Assembly: GCA_029248745.1 (NCBI GenBank)
Contig: JAQWIT010000020.1
Span: 62,001 to 126,000 of the forward strand
Length of the DNA stretch: 64,000 bases
Reading direction: 5' to 3'
DNA from: Gammaproteobacteria bacterium
GTDB lineage: Bacteria; Pseudomonadota; Gammaproteobacteria; Nitrosococcales; Methylophagaceae
The translations under genes and the position numbers were made by a program. This document shows, piece by piece, positions 25,182 through 37,511 of the stretch (position 1 is the stretch's first letter; each line of letters starts with the position of its first letter). Under the pieces are notes generated by a model. That model made no database searches. It saw nothing but the letters and a program-made list of their open reading frames with translations, and was not told the DNA's origin.

Positions 25182-27605
25182 ATGGATAAAAAAACAACAG
25201 AACCCACTCCTTTAATCGAAATGCCGGTTTTACCCTTGCGGGATGTTGTCGTCTATCCATATATGGTCATCCCATTGTTTGTTGGTCGTGAACGATCAAT
25301 TAGATCATTAGAAGTTGCCACAGATGAAAATAAACAAGTTTTATTAATAGCTCAAAAAAACTCATCCGAAGAACAACCTGATGCAAATGATTTGTATGAC
25401 ATTGGTACTTTAGCCAACATTCTGCAACTATTAAAACTCCCTGATGGCACAGTCAAAGTACTAGTAGAAGGAATTGCACGTGCCAAAGTCGCCCGTTTCG
25501 ATAATGAAGGTGATTACTTAAAGGCCGATGCAGTTGAGCTCATAATTGAAGAGCCAGAAGAGCGTGAAGCTGATGTATTGATGCGTTCACTCATGAGCCA
25601 GTTTGAACAATACGTTAAATTAAATAAGAAAATTCCACCTGAGGTTATTTCATCATTATCGGGTATTAATGAAGCAGGCCGCATGGCAGATACAGTTGCG
25701 GCTCATATGACATTAAAACTAGAGAACAAACAGCACCTGTTAGAAATTGATGATCTCAACGAGCGGATTGAAAAATTAATGGTTTTTCTCGAGTCTGAGA
25801 TTGATATTCAACATATTGAAAAACGTATTCGCAGTCGTGTTAAAAAGCAAATGGAAAAAAGCCAGCGCGAATATTATCTTAATGAGCAAATGAAAGCCGT
25901 TCAGAAAGAATTAGGTGAGTATGATGAAAGTACCAATGAAATTGAAGAATTAACGGCACGTATCGACAAAGCATCCATGCCGGCAGAAGCCAAAACCAAA
26001 GCAGAATCAGAGCTTAAAAAGCTCAAAATGATGTCTGCGATGTCTGCTGAAGCAACAGTGGTTCGCAGTTATATAGAGTGGCTGACTGATTTACCGTGGA
26101 AAAAACGTTCACGTGTCCATCAAAACTTGGATAAAGCCGAACAAGTACTTGACGAAGACCATTATGGCCTAGAAAAAGTAAAAGAACGTATCCTCGAATA
26201 CTTAGCTGTGCAACAACGTGTAAAGAAAGCCAAAGGCCCTATTTTATGTCTTGTTGGTCCTCCAGGTGTAGGAAAAACGTCTGTAGCACAATCTATCGCA
26301 CGCGCTACAAACAGAAAATATACCAGAATGGCTTTAGGTGGCGTACGAGATGAAGCAGAAATTCGTGGTCACCGCCGAACCTATATTGGCTCGATGCCAG
26401 GTAAAGTGATCCAAAATATCACTAAAACAGGCGTTAAAAACCCATTATTTTTATTAGATGAAATCGATAAGATGGCTCAGGATTTTCGTGGTGACCCTGC
26501 ATCAGCATTATTAGAAGTCTTAGATCCTGAACAAAATGCTCATTTTGTCGATCACTATATGGAAGTCGACTACGATTTAAGTGATGTAATGTTCGTTTGT
26601 ACGGCGAACTCGCTGAATATTCCTGATGCTCTACGAGATAGAATGGAAATCATCCATCTGTCTGGCTATACCGAAGATGAAAAGTTTAATATCGCCATAA
26701 AATACCTAGTACCAAAGGCATTAAAGGACAATGGCCTTAAAGCTGAAGAAGTGACACTAAAGGATGATGCTTTAGTAGAAGTCATTCGTCGTTATACTCG
26801 CGAAGCAGGTGTGCGACATTTACAGAGAGAGATCTCAAAAATATTCAGAAAAGTTGTTAAAGAGATTCTACAAAGTAAAGCAGTCAAAACAGTTGTGATT
26901 ACCAAAGATAATTTAGAAGATTATTTGGGTGTTTATCGTTTTCAATACGGGCTTGCTGAAGAAACAGATCAAGTCGGTCAAGTGACTGGCCTAGCATGGA
27001 CAGAAGTCGGTGGGGAATTACTCACCATCGAGACGGCTATCATGCCAGGTAAAGGAAAAGCGACCTATACTGGTAAATTGGGCGATGTGATGCAAGAATC
27101 AATTCAAGCAGCAACCACGGTTGTACGTTCAAGATCAAAAGACTGGGCAATTGATCCTGATGTGATGCAGAAGCATGATGTGCATTTCCATGTACCTGAA
27201 GGTGCAACGCCAAAAGATGGCCCAAGCGCAGGTATCGGTATGTGTACAGCATTAGTCTCAGCGGTAACGGGTATTCCTGTTAAGGCCAATGTTGCGATGA
27301 CGGGTGAAATCACTTTGAGAGGGGAAGTATTACCGATTGGTGGTCTAAAAGAAAAATTGTTGGCAGCATTACGTGGTGGTATTGATACGGTATTAGTACC
27401 AAAAGATAATGTAAAAGATTTGAAGGATATTCCGGATAACATTAAAGAAGGTTTAACCATTATTCCTGTTCATTGGATTTCAGAAGTATTGGAACATGCG
27501 CTCCGAACGTTGCCTAAACCAATAGATGGGGAAACAGAGAACGATGCTTTGTTAGCAAAAGAGCACGCGAGCTATCATGGTGTAGGTTCCGAAAATAGGC
27601 ATTAA
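25182..27605 (+). CDS. lon: Endopeptidase La (Lon)
   Basis: 807 aa; GPPGVGKTS, DGPSAGIGMCTALVSA catalytic Ser motif. Confidence 0.97.
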   Translation: MDKKTTEPTPLIEMPVLPLRDVVVYPYMVIPLFVGRERSIRSLEVATDENKQVLLIAQKNSSEEQPDANDLYDIGTLANILQLLKLPDGTVKVLVEGIARAKVARFDNEGDYLKADAVELIIEEPEEREADVLMRSLMSQFEQYVKLNKKIPPEVISSLSGINEAGRMADTVAAHMTLKLENKQHLLEIDDLNERIEKLMVFLESEIDIQHIEKRIRSRVKKQMEKSQREYYLNEQMKAVQKELGEYDESTNEIEELTARIDKASMPAEAKTKAESELKKLKMMSAMSAEATVVRSYIEWLTDLPWKKRSRVHQNLDKAEQVLDEDHYGLEKVKERILEYLAVQQRVKKAKGPILCLVGPPGVGKTSVAQSIARATNRKYTRMALGGVRDEAEIRGHRRTYIGSMPGKVIQNITKTGVKNPLFLLDEIDKMAQDFRGDPASALLEVLDPEQNAHFVDHYMEVDYDLSDVMFVCTANSLNIPDALRDRMEIIHLSGYTEDEKFNIAIKYLVPKALKDNGLKAEEVTLKDDALVEVIRRYTREAGVRHLQREISKIFRKVVKEILQSKAVKTVVITKDNLEDYLGVYRFQYGLAEETDQVGQVTGLAWTEVGGELLTIETAIMPGKGKATYTGKLGDVMQESIQAATTVVRSRSKDWAIDPDVMQKHDVHFHVPEGATPKDGPSAGIGMCTALVSAVTGIPVKANVAMTGEITLRGEVLPIGGLKEKLLAALRGGIDTVLVPKDNVKDLKDIPDNIKEGLTIIPVHWISEVLEHALRTLPKPIDGETENDALLAKEHASYHGVGSENRH

Positions 27606-27630
27606 TGACTTGAGAGGCAGTGGGTAAATA

Positions 27631-28320
27631 ATGGCAGACATTACCAAACAACGATTAGTCGGGGCATTGCTTGTATTATTTGTCATTCTGATTGCTGCAA
27701 CAATCTTAGTTAAAAACGCTAATGATAATGTGGCTGAAACGACAGAGGTCGATTTGCCTGTCTTTGAATCATCAATTGAAACTTATGAAAATGAAGTTAT
27801 TGAAACGGAACAAGAAGCCATACTTGACCCGCATAGCTTGGGTGAAGATGTTGCAGCAGCGATAAAAGATACCGCGATCAAGAAAGCGTTGAATGCTAAA
27901 GCTGAGCCTTTAAAGCAATTTGTTGAACAGGCTAAACAAGCTGTAGAACCTGTAACGGCCGTTAAGACAACACCAGAATCAACAATAGAGAACGTTGCCG
28001 TTAAAGCGCCAGAACCAAAACCAACTCCGAAAGTAGTTTCCACACCGAAACCAAGAGCAGTAATGAAAAAAGAAGATACTGGAACAAGATGGCTTATCCA
28101 ATTGGCCAGCTTTGGGGTAAAAGATAATGCAGTAGCCTTACAGAAAAAAGTGAGGAAGTTGGGCTATCAGTCTGATATTCAATCAGCAAAAAATAGCCAA
28201 GGAAAATTGATTCACCGTGTCCGAATCGGACCTGAAACGAATAATAAACAAGTGGATGTCATTGTCAGTAAAGTAAAACAACACCTTAAGCTCATGCCAC
28301 AGCTCATCAAACTGCAATAA
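27631..28320 (+). CDS. SPOR-domain protein (DedD-like)
   Basis: N-terminal TM helix, Lys/Pro-rich linker, C-terminal SPOR domain RWLIQLASFGVKDNAVALQKKVRKLGY; followed by cvpA-purF. Confidence 0.8.
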   Translation: MADITKQRLVGALLVLFVILIAATILVKNANDNVAETTEVDLPVFESSIETYENEVIETEQEAILDPHSLGEDVAAAIKDTAIKKALNAKAEPLKQFVEQAKQAVEPVTAVKTTPESTIENVAVKAPEPKPTPKVVSTPKPRAVMKKEDTGTRWLIQLASFGVKDNAVALQKKVRKLGYQSDIQSAKNSQGKLIHRVRIGPETNNKQVDVIVSKVKQHLKLMPQLIKLQ

Positions 28321-28409
28321 TTTTATTTGATATCCTAAAAAGGTCTGCTTTATCAGGTGCTATTCTGGTAAAATCTCAGTTTTACAGCAACGAGCAAGCT
28401 ACTTAAACC

Positions 28410-28898
28410 ATGTTATGGATTGATTATGTCATTATTGGCATCATTGCATTGTCGGCAATCATCAGCATCGTTAGGGGATTCGTCAAAGAGGTTCTCTCAT
28501 TAGTAGCATGGATATTGGCCTTCTGGGTTGCGTTGACATTTTCTCCCCAATTCTCTGTTTTACTATCAGACTATATTTCCACACCATCTATTAGTTTATT
28601 TACCGCTTTTTCCGGCTTGTTCATAGTGACGCTGATTTTAAGTGCTTTGGTGAATAATTTGATTGCGGCCATTGTCGTAAAAACGGGGTTAAGTGGTACA
28701 GACCGAATGTTAGGCGTACTGTTTGGACTATTGCGAGGCGTAGCAATAGTAACTTTATTAGTACTACTGGCTGCTGCGACACCTATGCCGAATGATGCAT
28801 GGTGGCAAAATGCAGTATTGATTGAACATTTTGAAAAGCTCGCCATTTGGGTTAGGCAATTTTTGCCCGACGGTTTAGCGCAATACGTTAATTTATAG
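28410..28898 (+). CDS. cvpA: Colicin V production family protein CvpA
   Basis: Four-helix membrane protein immediately upstream of purF. Confidence 0.88.
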   Translation: MLWIDYVIIGIIALSAIISIVRGFVKEVLSLVAWILAFWVALTFSPQFSVLLSDYISTPSISLFTAFSGLFIVTLILSALVNNLIAAIVVKTGLSGTDRMLGVLFGLLRGVAIVTLLVLLAAATPMPNDAWWQNAVLIEHFEKLAIWVRQFLPDGLAQYVNL

Positions 28899-28911
28899 TT
28901 AGGTAAGAGAT

Positions 28912-30420
28912 ATGTGCGGAATCATTGGCATTGTAGGACATTCTGAGGTTAATCAAGCACTGTATGATGGCTTGACCGTGCTACAACACCGAGGTCAAGA
29001 TGCGGCAGGTATTGTAACTTGCAACGAAGAGGGCAAGTTTTACCTCCGTAAGGCCAATGGTCTTGTAAAAGATGTCTTTCATACCCGCCATATGCGTAAC
29101 CTAAATGGCAATATGGGGATTGGGCATATTCGTTACCCAACTGCAGGCTGTTCAACGTTAGCAGAAGCACAGCCTTTTTATGTTAATTCGCCTTTTGGTA
29201 TCGCATTAGCACATAACGGAAACTTAACTAATACTAAAACCTTAAAAGAAGAGCTGTTTCAAGCTGATCGTCGACACTTAAACACTGACTCAGATTCAGA
29301 AGTATTACTGAATGTATTGGCGCATGAATTACAAAAAGAATGTGATTTAACGCCAACAGCTGAAAATATTTTTAATGCTGTTAAAAAAGTACACCATCGG
29401 TGTAAAGGGGCTTATGCCGTTGTAGCTATGATTGCAGGAGTCGGTATAGTGGCTTTCCGTGACCCTTATGGCATCCGTCCTGTTGTGATAGGTAAGGGTG
29501 AGAATAATGGTAAATTCGATTATATCGTGGCCTCTGAAAGTGTCGCAATTGATACATTAGGCTATGACTTAATCAGAGATATTGAGCCGGGTGAATGTGT
29601 CTTTATAGACAAAGAGAGTAATTTTTATTCAGAGCAATGTGCTGAACCTGAAGTTATGTCACCGTGTATCTTTGAATATGTTTACTTTGCACGGCCAGAC
29701 TCAATTATAGATGGTATTTCAGTACACCGTAGTCGTAGCAGAATGGGTTCGAAACTCGCTGAGAAAATCTTACGTGAGAACCCAAATCATGGTATTGATG
29801 TCATCATTCCTATTCCAGATACCAGCCGGAGTGCCGCATTACAATTATCTTATGATTTGGGTGTGCAATATCAAGAAGGTTTTATTAAGAACCGCTATAT
29901 TGGCCGAACCTTCATTATGCCTGGGCAAACGCAACGTAAAAAATCAGTCAGACAAAAATTAAATGCTATTGATATCGAGTTTAAAGATAAAACAGTATTG
30001 TTAGTCGATGATTCAATTGTGAGAGGGACGACGTCGCAACAAATCGTCGAAATGGCACGTGAAGCAGGCGCACGTATGGTATATTTTGCCTCCGCTGCAC
30101 CACCTGTTCGCTATCCAAATGTTTATGGTATAGATATGCCATCTCCGGAAGAATTTATCGCGCACGATCGCAATGTTACACAAATAGCTGAAGAATTAGG
30201 CGTCGATTGGCTTGTTTACCAAGATTTGGAAGACTTGATTGATGCGGTTAATGATGAGAAAAACATCGCATCTTTTGACACTTCATGTTTTGATGGCCAA
30301 TACATTACCGGTGATATCGATGAATCCTATCTTTATTACATCGACGCGTTACGCAACGATAATTCAAAACAATTAGCTGAAAAAATTAACGCAGTTATTG
30401 AACTACACAACAATGCCTAA
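28912..30420 (+). CDS. purF: Amidophosphoribosyltransferase
   Basis: [52 protein letters not shown]. Confidence 0.97.
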   Translation: MCGIIGIVGHSEVNQALYDGLTVLQHRGQDAAGIVTCNEEGKFYLRKANGLVKDVFHTRHMRNLNGNMGIGHIRYPTAGCSTLAEAQPFYVNSPFGIALAHNGNLTNTKTLKEELFQADRRHLNTDSDSEVLLNVLAHELQKECDLTPTAENIFNAVKKVHHRCKGAYAVVAMIAGVGIVAFRDPYGIRPVVIGKGENNGKFDYIVASESVAIDTLGYDLIRDIEPGECVFIDKESNFYSEQCAEPEVMSPCIFEYVYFARPDSIIDGISVHRSRSRMGSKLAEKILRENPNHGIDVIIPIPDTSRSAALQLSYDLGVQYQEGFIKNRYIGRTFIMPGQTQRKKSVRQKLNAIDIEFKDKTVLLVDDSIVRGTTSQQIVEMAREAGARMVYFASAAPPVRYPNVYGIDMPSPEEFIAHDRNVTQIAEELGVDWLVYQDLEDLIDAVNDEKNIASFDTSCFDGQYITGDIDESYLYYIDALRNDNSKQLAEKINAVIELHNNA

Positions 30421-30524
30421 GGCGATCTGGGTTGGCTGATTGACTAAAACAGATATTTACACTTAATAAACCATTTAGTTTGTCTTTGCGGTTTAAGGCA
30501 TTTTCTTATATAATTTCGTCGATT

Positions 30525-31049
30525 ATGCGCCCTAAATTACCAAAAGAGATCGAACCTTTACGTTTAGCGCAAAATGGGCTGAAATTGAGTGGCGAACTTT
30601 TTGTGAAAGATATGCCGCGGTTATGCGAGAGCTTAACCGATAACGAAGGCCAAATCCGTGTTGATTTAGCCTTTGATATGGATGAAATTGGTACGCCTTA
30701 CATGGCGGGTCGATTAACTGCAGACGTATCGATGATGTGCGAGAGATGTCTGTCCCCAATGACGGTTAACTTATCTGTTGACTGTTTATTAGCGATGGTA
30801 ATAAGCGAACGAAAAGTAGCAGCATTGGCTGAGCAATATGATCCTTGGCTGCTTGAAAGTAATGCTTCTGTGCCATTAAATGCAGTGATCGAAGATGAAT
30901 TGATGTTGGCTTTGCCATTAGTGCCTCGCCATAGAGAAGCCTGTTTACCAAGCGATGCTTGGTTTTCTGGCGATGAGCGTGATGTTGATGAAGAGGAGCC
31001 TCAAAAAGTGTCACCTTTCGCAATATTATCGCAATTAAAAGACAAGTAA
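30525..31049 (+). CDS. yceD: YceD family (DUF177) protein
   Basis: CERCLSPM motif; immediately upstream of rpmF; start set at the internal ATG. Confidence 0.85.
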   Translation: MRPKLPKEIEPLRLAQNGLKLSGELFVKDMPRLCESLTDNEGQIRVDLAFDMDEIGTPYMAGRLTADVSMMCERCLSPMTVNLSVDCLLAMVISERKVAALAEQYDPWLLESNASVPLNAVIEDELMLALPLVPRHREACLPSDAWFSGDERDVDEEEPQKVSPFAILSQLKDK

Positions 31050-31103
31050 TAAGCCTGTAGATACGGGTTAAAGTAATTATATTTTTAGTGTTAGGAGTAC
31101 AAC

Positions 31104-31289
31104 ATGGCTGTTCAAAAAAGTAAAAAAAGTGCATCACGTCGCGGTATGCGTCGTTCACACGATGCATTAACAGGTGCAACTTTATCTGTTGATTCAACGA
31201 CAGGTGAATTACATCGTAGACATAACGTATCTGCCGATGGTTATTACCGTGGCCGTAAAGTTGTTGCAGATAAAAGCGATGAAGGCTAA
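31104..31289 (+). CDS. rpmF: 50S ribosomal protein L32
   Basis: [22 protein letters not shown]. Confidence 0.96.
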   Translation: MAVQKSKKSASRRGMRRSHDALTGATLSVDSTTGELHRRHNVSADGYYRGRKVVADKSDEG

Positions 31290-31295
31290 ATTCGG

Positions 31296-32315
31296 TTGAA
31301 CCATACCATTTCAATTGATGCAATGGGCGGGGACCATGGGCCAGATATTATTATTCCTGCCGCGGTCAGTGCATTAAAACGTCATCCAAATGTAAAATTG
31401 ATTTTGGTGGGTGACGAAGAGGTACTAAAAGCAAAACTGCAGACACATCAACTTGAAAATGAAACACGGCTAGAAATTCATCACGCCTCTCAGCAAGTCG
31501 CAATGGACGAGTCGCCTGCGTTGGCATTAAGAGGAAAAAAAGATTCGTCGATGCGCGTTGCCATTAACCTTGTTAAAGAGGGGGCAGCAGCAGCGTGTGT
31601 GAGTGCCGGTAATACGGGCGCATTAATGGCAACAGCCAAGTTTGTCTTGAAGACATTGCGTGGCATTGATAGACCGGCCATTATTTCAGCTTTACCTACT
31701 ACAAGAGGGCATACTTATATGCTCGATTTAGGCGGGAACGTTGATTCAAGTGCCGAACAATTAGTCCAGTTTGCGATTATGGGGTCTGTGTTAGCAAAGT
31801 CGATTGAAGGGCGAAAAAACCCAAGCATTGGTTTACTGAATATTGGTTCTGAAGACATAAAAGGCAACGAGCAAGTCAAAAAAGCAGCTAGCCTGTTGAA
31901 TGAAACTGATTTGAACTACGCTGGCTTTGTCGAGGGCGATGGCTTGTACCGAGGCGAAGTGGATGTTGTTGTTTGTGATGGTTTTGTAGGTAACATTGCG
32001 TTGAAGTCGAGCGAGGGTGTCGTTCATATGATGAAACATTATCTTCGCGAATCCTTTACACGCAATATTTTCACCAAATTAATTGGTCTGATTGCTTCAC
32101 CCGTTTTAAAGCATTTTAGTAATCAATTAGATCCACGAGCCTATAACGGTGCTAACTTTATTGGTCTAAATGGCATTGTGATTAAAAGCCATGGTGGTGC
32201 AGATGAGGTGGCTTTTGCAAATGCAATCCATATTGCGATTTTAGAAGCAGAGCTCGATGTGCCTAAAAATATTAGCGCACATTTAGATGTCATCATACAA
32301 GGCCAAGCCGCGTGA
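31296..32315 (+). CDS. plsX: Phosphate acyltransferase PlsX
   Basis: [23 protein letters not shown] start. Confidence 0.94.
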   Translation: MNHTISIDAMGGDHGPDIIIPAAVSALKRHPNVKLILVGDEEVLKAKLQTHQLENETRLEIHHASQQVAMDESPALALRGKKDSSMRVAINLVKEGAAAACVSAGNTGALMATAKFVLKTLRGIDRPAIISALPTTRGHTYMLDLGGNVDSSAEQLVQFAIMGSVLAKSIEGRKNPSIGLLNIGSEDIKGNEQVKKAASLLNETDLNYAGFVEGDGLYRGEVDVVVCDGFVGNIALKSSEGVVHMMKHYLRESFTRNIFTKLIGLIASPVLKHFSNQLDPRAYNGANFIGLNGIVIKSHGGADEVAFANAIHIAILEAELDVPKNISAHLDVIIQGQAA

Positions 32316-33274
32316 TTTATTCTCGAATTGCCGGTACGGGCAGTTATTTACCTGAAAAAATTCTTTCCAATCATGATTTGGAACAAATGGTTGAGACAAG
32401 CGATCAATGGATCCAAGAACGGACAGGTATCAAAAAGCGTCATATTGTTGCTGATAAAGAAACAACGACAGATTTAGCATTTAATGCTGCTGAAAGAGCC
32501 ATTGAGGCGGCAGGTATTGCTAATGCTGAAATCGACTTAATCATTATTGCTACGACAACACCAACGCGTGTTTTTCCTAGCACGGCTTCCTTAGTCCAAC
32601 AACGATTAGGTATTAGAGGCTGTCCTGCTTTTGACGTTCAAGCTGTCTGTACAGGATTTGTATACGCCTTGACTGTTGCCGATAAGTTTATAAAATCAGG
32701 TTCAGTTAAAAATGCTTTGGTCATTGGTGCAGAATCGCTATCACGTATTGTAGATTGGAAGGACAGAAACACCTGCGTTTTATTTGGTGACGGAGCAGGT
32801 GCCGTTGTACTACAAGCATCTGAAGAAACCGGTATTTTATCAACGCATATTCATTCTGACGGTCATTATAATGAGTTGCTTTCTGTCCCAACAGGCCCTG
32901 GCACAACACAAGGTAATGAGGCAGAGCCCTTTATTGAAATGCAAGGGAATGAAGTCTTTAAAGTCGCTGTTAAAACATTGAGTAGTATTGCTGACGAAAC
33001 ACTTACAGCTAATAATTTGGCTAAAAGTGATATTGACTGGTTGATCCCGCATCAAGCGAATATCCGTATTATCGCTGCGACGGCTAAGAAATTAAGCTTA
33101 TCAATGGACCACGTTGTTGTGACTGTCGATGAACATGGCAACACATCAGCGGCATCGATACCTCTTGCATTAGATACAGCAGTGAGAGATGGGCGAATTC
33201 AACGCGGCGAAACATTATTACTAGAAGCTTTTGGTGGCGGATTCACCTGGGGCTCGGCACTATTAAATTATTAA
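32312..33274 (+). CDS. fabH: Beta-ketoacyl-ACP synthase III
   Basis: [13 protein letters not shown] catalytic Cys; [13 protein letters not shown] end. Confidence 0.96.
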   Translation: MIYSRIAGTGSYLPEKILSNHDLEQMVETSDQWIQERTGIKKRHIVADKETTTDLAFNAAERAIEAAGIANAEIDLIIIATTTPTRVFPSTASLVQQRLGIRGCPAFDVQAVCTGFVYALTVADKFIKSGSVKNALVIGAESLSRIVDWKDRNTCVLFGDGAGAVVLQASEETGILSTHIHSDGHYNELLSVPTGPGTTQGNEAEPFIEMQGNEVFKVAVKTLSSIADETLTANNLAKSDIDWLIPHQANIRIIAATAKKLSLSMDHVVVTVDEHGNTSAASIPLALDTAVRDGRIQRGETLLLEAFGGGFTWGSALLNY

Positions 33275-33292
33275 ATATATGAGGTTAAGGCC

Positions 33293-34234
33293 ATGAGTTT
33301 GGCTTTTGTATTTCCAGGACAAGGTTCACAATCAATCGGTATGCTAGACCAACTAGCAACAGAATACCCACTCGTTCAAGAGACATTTATCGAAGCATCT
33401 GATGCATTGGGTTACGATATATGGGAACTGGTAACATCTGGCCCTGACGTAGCTCTGAATCAAACTGAAAGAACCCAGCCAGCGATGTTAGCAGCAGGAA
33501 TAGCTGTTTGGCGAGTTTGGCAATCTTTAACCAATATCCATCCGGATTATTTAGCTGGACACAGTCTGGGTGAGTACACAGCTTTAGTTGCAGCGGGCGC
33601 ATTATCATTTACAGATGCCATTAAATTGGTCGAAATGCGAGGCCAATTCATGCAGCAGGCCGTGCCAGAGGGTCAAGGTGCGATGGCGGCTATTCTAGGC
33701 TTAGATGACAACGCAGTAAAAATGATCTGTATAGACGCTGCAGATGAACAAGTTGTCGAAGCGGTCAATTTCAATTCACCTGGGCAAGTGGTTATTGCCG
33801 GTAACGTTGAAGCTGTGACCAAAGCGACAGAGTTAGCCAAAGAACAAGGTGCAAAACGGGCATTATTGCTGTCTGTCAGTGTCCCATCCCATTGTGCATT
33901 AATGAAACCAGCTGCTGAAAAACTAGCTGAGGCCATAACGGACATACCGGTTCATAAAACACGCATTCCTGTTTTACATAATGTGAATGTATCGGCAGCT
34001 GCTGATGAAAATGAGATTAAAGCGTTGTTAATACAACAATTACATAATCCTGTTCGCTGGGTAGAAACCATTCAAGCCCTATCTGATACAGGCGTAGATA
34101 AAATTGTAGAATGTGGACCGGGTAAAGTGTTGGCAGGGTTAACGAAAAGAATAGACAAGACGATCACAGGATTGCCTGTCTTTGATCAACGTTCATTGGA
34201 AAAAGCAGTACAAGCCTTGGGAGAGGAAGTATGA
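33293..34234 (+). CDS. fabD: Malonyl-CoA-ACP transacylase
   Basis: FVFPGQGSQSIGML; AGHSLGEYTALVAAGAL. Confidence 0.96.
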   Translation: MSLAFVFPGQGSQSIGMLDQLATEYPLVQETFIEASDALGYDIWELVTSGPDVALNQTERTQPAMLAAGIAVWRVWQSLTNIHPDYLAGHSLGEYTALVAAGALSFTDAIKLVEMRGQFMQQAVPEGQGAMAAILGLDDNAVKMICIDAADEQVVEAVNFNSPGQVVIAGNVEAVTKATELAKEQGAKRALLLSVSVPSHCALMKPAAEKLAEAITDIPVHKTRIPVLHNVNVSAAADENEIKALLIQQLHNPVRWVETIQALSDTGVDKIVECGPGKVLAGLTKRIDKTITGLPVFDQRSLEKAVQALGEEV

Positions 34235-34974
34235 GTTTAGAGGGAAAAGTTGCATTGGTAACAGGTGCAACACGAGGAATTGGTCGCGCCATTGCATTAC
34301 GTCTAGGTAAGCAAGGAGCAACAGTTGTTGGTACGGCAACCTCTGAAGGCGGAGCAGAAACGATCTCTGAGTTTTTGAAAACAGAAGGTATCCAAGGCAC
34401 TGGCATGGTACTTAATGTAACCGATGCGGATTCAATTGAAGCTGTTGTTTCAGAAACAGAATCTTCATTCGGAGCACCTGCAATTTTGGTCAATAATGCA
34501 GGTATCACTCGTGATAATTTATTAATGCGAATGAAAGATGACGAGTGGAACGATATTATTAACACCAATTTGACGCCGATCTTTAAATTATCGAAACGTT
34601 GTCTACGTGCAATGACCAAAGCAAGAACAGGCCGTATCATCACAATCACATCTGTTGTTGGTGTGATGGGTAATGCGGGTCAAACCAATTATGCTGCAAC
34701 AAAAGCAGGGGTGATTGGCTTTAGTAAATCATTAGCGCGAGAAGTCGGACCAAGAGGTATTACTGTGAATACAGTAGCCCCAGGTTTTATTGATACGGAT
34801 ATGACGAGTGGTTTGGCGGAAGCACATAAAACGGCTTTACTAGAACAAGTACCGGTTAAACGCTTAGGTTTACCGGAAGAAATAGCTGGCGCTGTTAGTT
34901 ACCTTGCCAGTGAAGACGCTGCTTATGTGACGGGAGAAACAATCCACGTCAATGGCGGCATGTATATGAATTAA
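34231..34974 (+). CDS. fabG: 3-oxoacyl-ACP reductase
   Basis: SDR fold TGATRGIGRAIA; YAATKAG. Confidence 0.96.
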   Translation: MSLEGKVALVTGATRGIGRAIALRLGKQGATVVGTATSEGGAETISEFLKTEGIQGTGMVLNVTDADSIEAVVSETESSFGAPAILVNNAGITRDNLLMRMKDDEWNDIINTNLTPIFKLSKRCLRAMTKARTGRIITITSVVGVMGNAGQTNYAATKAGVIGFSKSLAREVGPRGITVNTVAPGFIDTDMTSGLAEAHKTALLEQVPVKRLGLPEEIAGAVSYLASEDAAYVTGETIHVNGGMYMN

Positions 34975-35110
34975 TTGGTTAATTTAAGAAAATAACGACC
35001 AATGACAATTTTAAATAGGCCTTGAAAAACAAATTGGCTTGTTTATACAGAGCGTGCAATATAAAATGCGTGCACGTTTAAGTATTTAACCACCAAAGGA
35101 AACATACGTT

Positions 35111-35347
35111 ATGAGTGATATCGAAGCCCGAGTAAAAGACATTGTTGTTGAACAATTGGGTGTCAACGCAGATGAAGTGACAACTGATGCTTCATTTATC
35201 GATGATCTGGGTGCTGATTCATTAGATACAGTCGAATTGGTTATGGCACTTGAAGAAGAATTCGAATGTGAAATTCCAGACGAAGAAGCCGAGAAAATCA
35301 CAACAGTAAAAGAAGCGGTAGCCTACGTTAATTCTGTTCAGTCTTAA
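35111..35347 (+). CDS. acpP: Acyl carrier protein
   Basis: [20 protein letters not shown]. Confidence 0.97.
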   Translation: MSDIEARVKDIVVEQLGVNADEVTTDASFIDDLGADSLDTVELVMALEEEFECEIPDEEAEKITTVKEAVAYVNSVQS

Positions 35348-35367
35348 TTTCGCTTCAAGCAAAACTT

Positions 35368-35403
35368 ATAGCCGCCTAGTATGGTCACATACTAGGCGGC
35401 TAT
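35368..35403 (+). terminator. Strong hairpin terminator/attenuator between acpP and fabF
   Basis: Perfect 16-bp stem ATAGCCGCCTAGTATG/CATACTAGGCGGCTAT with GTCA loop; weak U-tract (CTTGTTT). Confidence 0.75.
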
Positions 35404-35444
35404 CTTGTTTATAATATTTTAGATTTTTACAAAAGGAAATCCTG

Positions 35445-36683
35445 ATGTCAAAACGACGTGTTGTGATAACAGGTCTAGGCGTGGTGACGCCTGTTGGCTT
35501 AAATGTAAATGAAACTTGGGATAATATTCTAGCTGGTAAGAGTGGTGTTGCACCTCTGACCTCGTTTAATGTTTCTGACTTTTCAGTCCGCTTTGGTGCC
35601 AGCGTCAAAGACTTTGACATTACCAGTATCATCCCGCGTAAAGATGCTAAAAAGATGGATACTTTTATTCATTATGGTATCGCGGCAAGTAAAGAAGCGA
35701 TTGAAGATGCAGGTCTTGAAATTACTGATGAAAACGCTGAACGCATAGGTGTTGCCATTGGCTCAGGTATTGGCGGTTTACCAGGAATAGAAGCAGGTTA
35801 TGATGGCTACTTAAGCGGTGGCACTCGAAAAATTTCTCCTTTTTTTGTTCCGAGCAATATCATTAACATGATCTCAGGTAACCTTTCTATCATGTATGGA
35901 ATGAAAGGCCCAAATACAGCGATTGTCACAGCCTGTTCAAGTGGTACCCATAATATCTCATCGGCAGGTCGTATAATTCAGTATGGTGATGCCGACGTCA
36001 TGATTGCCGGTGGTGCTGAAATGTCGACTTCCAAAACAGGATTAGGTGGTTTCGCAGCTGCGCGCGCTTTATCAACACGCAACGATAATCCAGAAGCGGC
36101 AAGTCGACCATGGGATAAAGACAGAGATGGTTTTGTTCTTGGTGATGGTGCTGGGGTTGTTGTATTAGAAGAATATGATCATGCAGTAAAACGGGGTGCT
36201 AAAATTTATGCTGAGCTCGCAGGTTCAGGCATGAGTTCGGATGCTTTCCATATGACGATGCCTTCAAAAGGCGGTGAGGGTGCAGCACGATGCATGGTCA
36301 ATGCAATGAAAGATGCAGGACTAAACCCAGAACAAATCGATTACATTAATGCACATGGTACTTCAACACCCGCCGGTGATGTCGCTGAAAGCAAAGCAGT
36401 AAAAACTGCACTGGGTGACCATGCATACAAAACTGCTGTTAGTTCAACGAAATCGATGATTGGCCATCTTTTAGGGGCGGCAGGTGGCGTAGAAGCTGTC
36501 TTTAGTGCTTTAGCGATACGTGACCAAGTAGCGCCTCCGACAATTAATCTAGAGAATCAAGATTCTGCTTGTGATCTTGATTACGTACCACATACCGCAA
36601 GACAAATGGATATTACGGTTTCTATGTCAAATTCATTTGGTTTTGGTGGCACTAACGGTACTCTGATTCTTAAAAAAGTGTAA
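35445..36683 (+). CDS. fabF: Beta-ketoacyl-ACP synthase II
   Basis: [41 protein letters not shown]. Confidence 0.96.
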   Translation: MSKRRVVITGLGVVTPVGLNVNETWDNILAGKSGVAPLTSFNVSDFSVRFGASVKDFDITSIIPRKDAKKMDTFIHYGIAASKEAIEDAGLEITDENAERIGVAIGSGIGGLPGIEAGYDGYLSGGTRKISPFFVPSNIINMISGNLSIMYGMKGPNTAIVTACSSGTHNISSAGRIIQYGDADVMIAGGAEMSTSKTGLGGFAAARALSTRNDNPEAASRPWDKDRDGFVLGDGAGVVVLEEYDHAVKRGAKIYAELAGSGMSSDAFHMTMPSKGGEGAARCMVNAMKDAGLNPEQIDYINAHGTSTPAGDVAESKAVKTALGDHAYKTAVSSTKSMIGHLLGAAGGVEAVFSALAIRDQVAPPTINLENQDSACDLDYVPHTARQMDITVSMSNSFGFGGTNGTLILKKV

Positions 36684-36692
36684 CCGACGACA

Positions 36693-37511
36693 ATGGTTTT
36701 AATCAATGGTAAAACCGGCGATAAAATCAGTATCCAAGATCGTGGTCTACAATACGGTGATGGCGTTTTTGAAACGATAGCTCATCGTAATAATAAAGCC
36801 GAGTTTCTCGAACAGCATTTATCAAGATTGATTGAAGGCTGCAAAGTCCTATCTATTGCTTTTGAGCAGATTGAGACTTTGAGAGAGGAGTTAGAACGTG
36901 TTTTTCAGTCACTGGAAGATCAGACTGCAGTAATAAAGATTATTATCACACGTGGTACAGGACGTCGTGGTTACTTTTCAGACAATACTGAAATTCCTAC
37001 AAGAATTATATCTTCACATCCCTTCCCAAGTCATCCTGAACAATATCAAACAGAAGGTGTATTACTTCGTTTCTGTGAACAAACGTTATCGACTAATAGT
37101 CGGCTTGCAAGCATTAAACACCTTAATCGATTAGAACAAGTATTAGCTAGAAATGAATGGGATGATCCTGATATACCAGAAGGTATCATGTCCGACGATG
37201 AGGACAATATTATCGAAGGCACCATGAGCAATATTTTCATCGTAGAAGAAGGTAAATTGTTCACGCCCGTTGTAACACGTGCAGGCATTGCTGGTGTGAT
37301 GAGAGCGCAAGTCATTCAGTTGGCAACACGAAGTGGCTTATCCGTACAAGAGCGCACTATAACGCGCCGCCAACTTGCTGAAGCAGAAGAAGTATTTGTT
37401 TGCAATAGCATCATTGGTATTTGGCCGGTTTATGCGATCTCAAACAAAATGTATCCAGTGGGTTTTATTACCCAGTTTTTACAAAAAGCCTTAGCAGAAT
37501 GCGATAAATAG
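36693..37511 (+). CDS. pabC: Aminodeoxychorismate lyase
   Basis: Class IV PLP aminotransferase DRGLQYGDGVFETIA, between fabF and mltG. Confidence 0.88.
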   Translation: MVLINGKTGDKISIQDRGLQYGDGVFETIAHRNNKAEFLEQHLSRLIEGCKVLSIAFEQIETLREELERVFQSLEDQTAVIKIIITRGTGRRGYFSDNTEIPTRIISSHPFPSHPEQYQTEGVLLRFCEQTLSTNSRLASIKHLNRLEQVLARNEWDDPDIPEGIMSDDEDNIIEGTMSNIFIVEEGKLFTPVVTRAGIAGVMRAQVIQLATRSGLSVQERTITRRQLAEAEEVFVCNSIIGIWPVYAISNKMYPVGFITQFLQKALAECDK

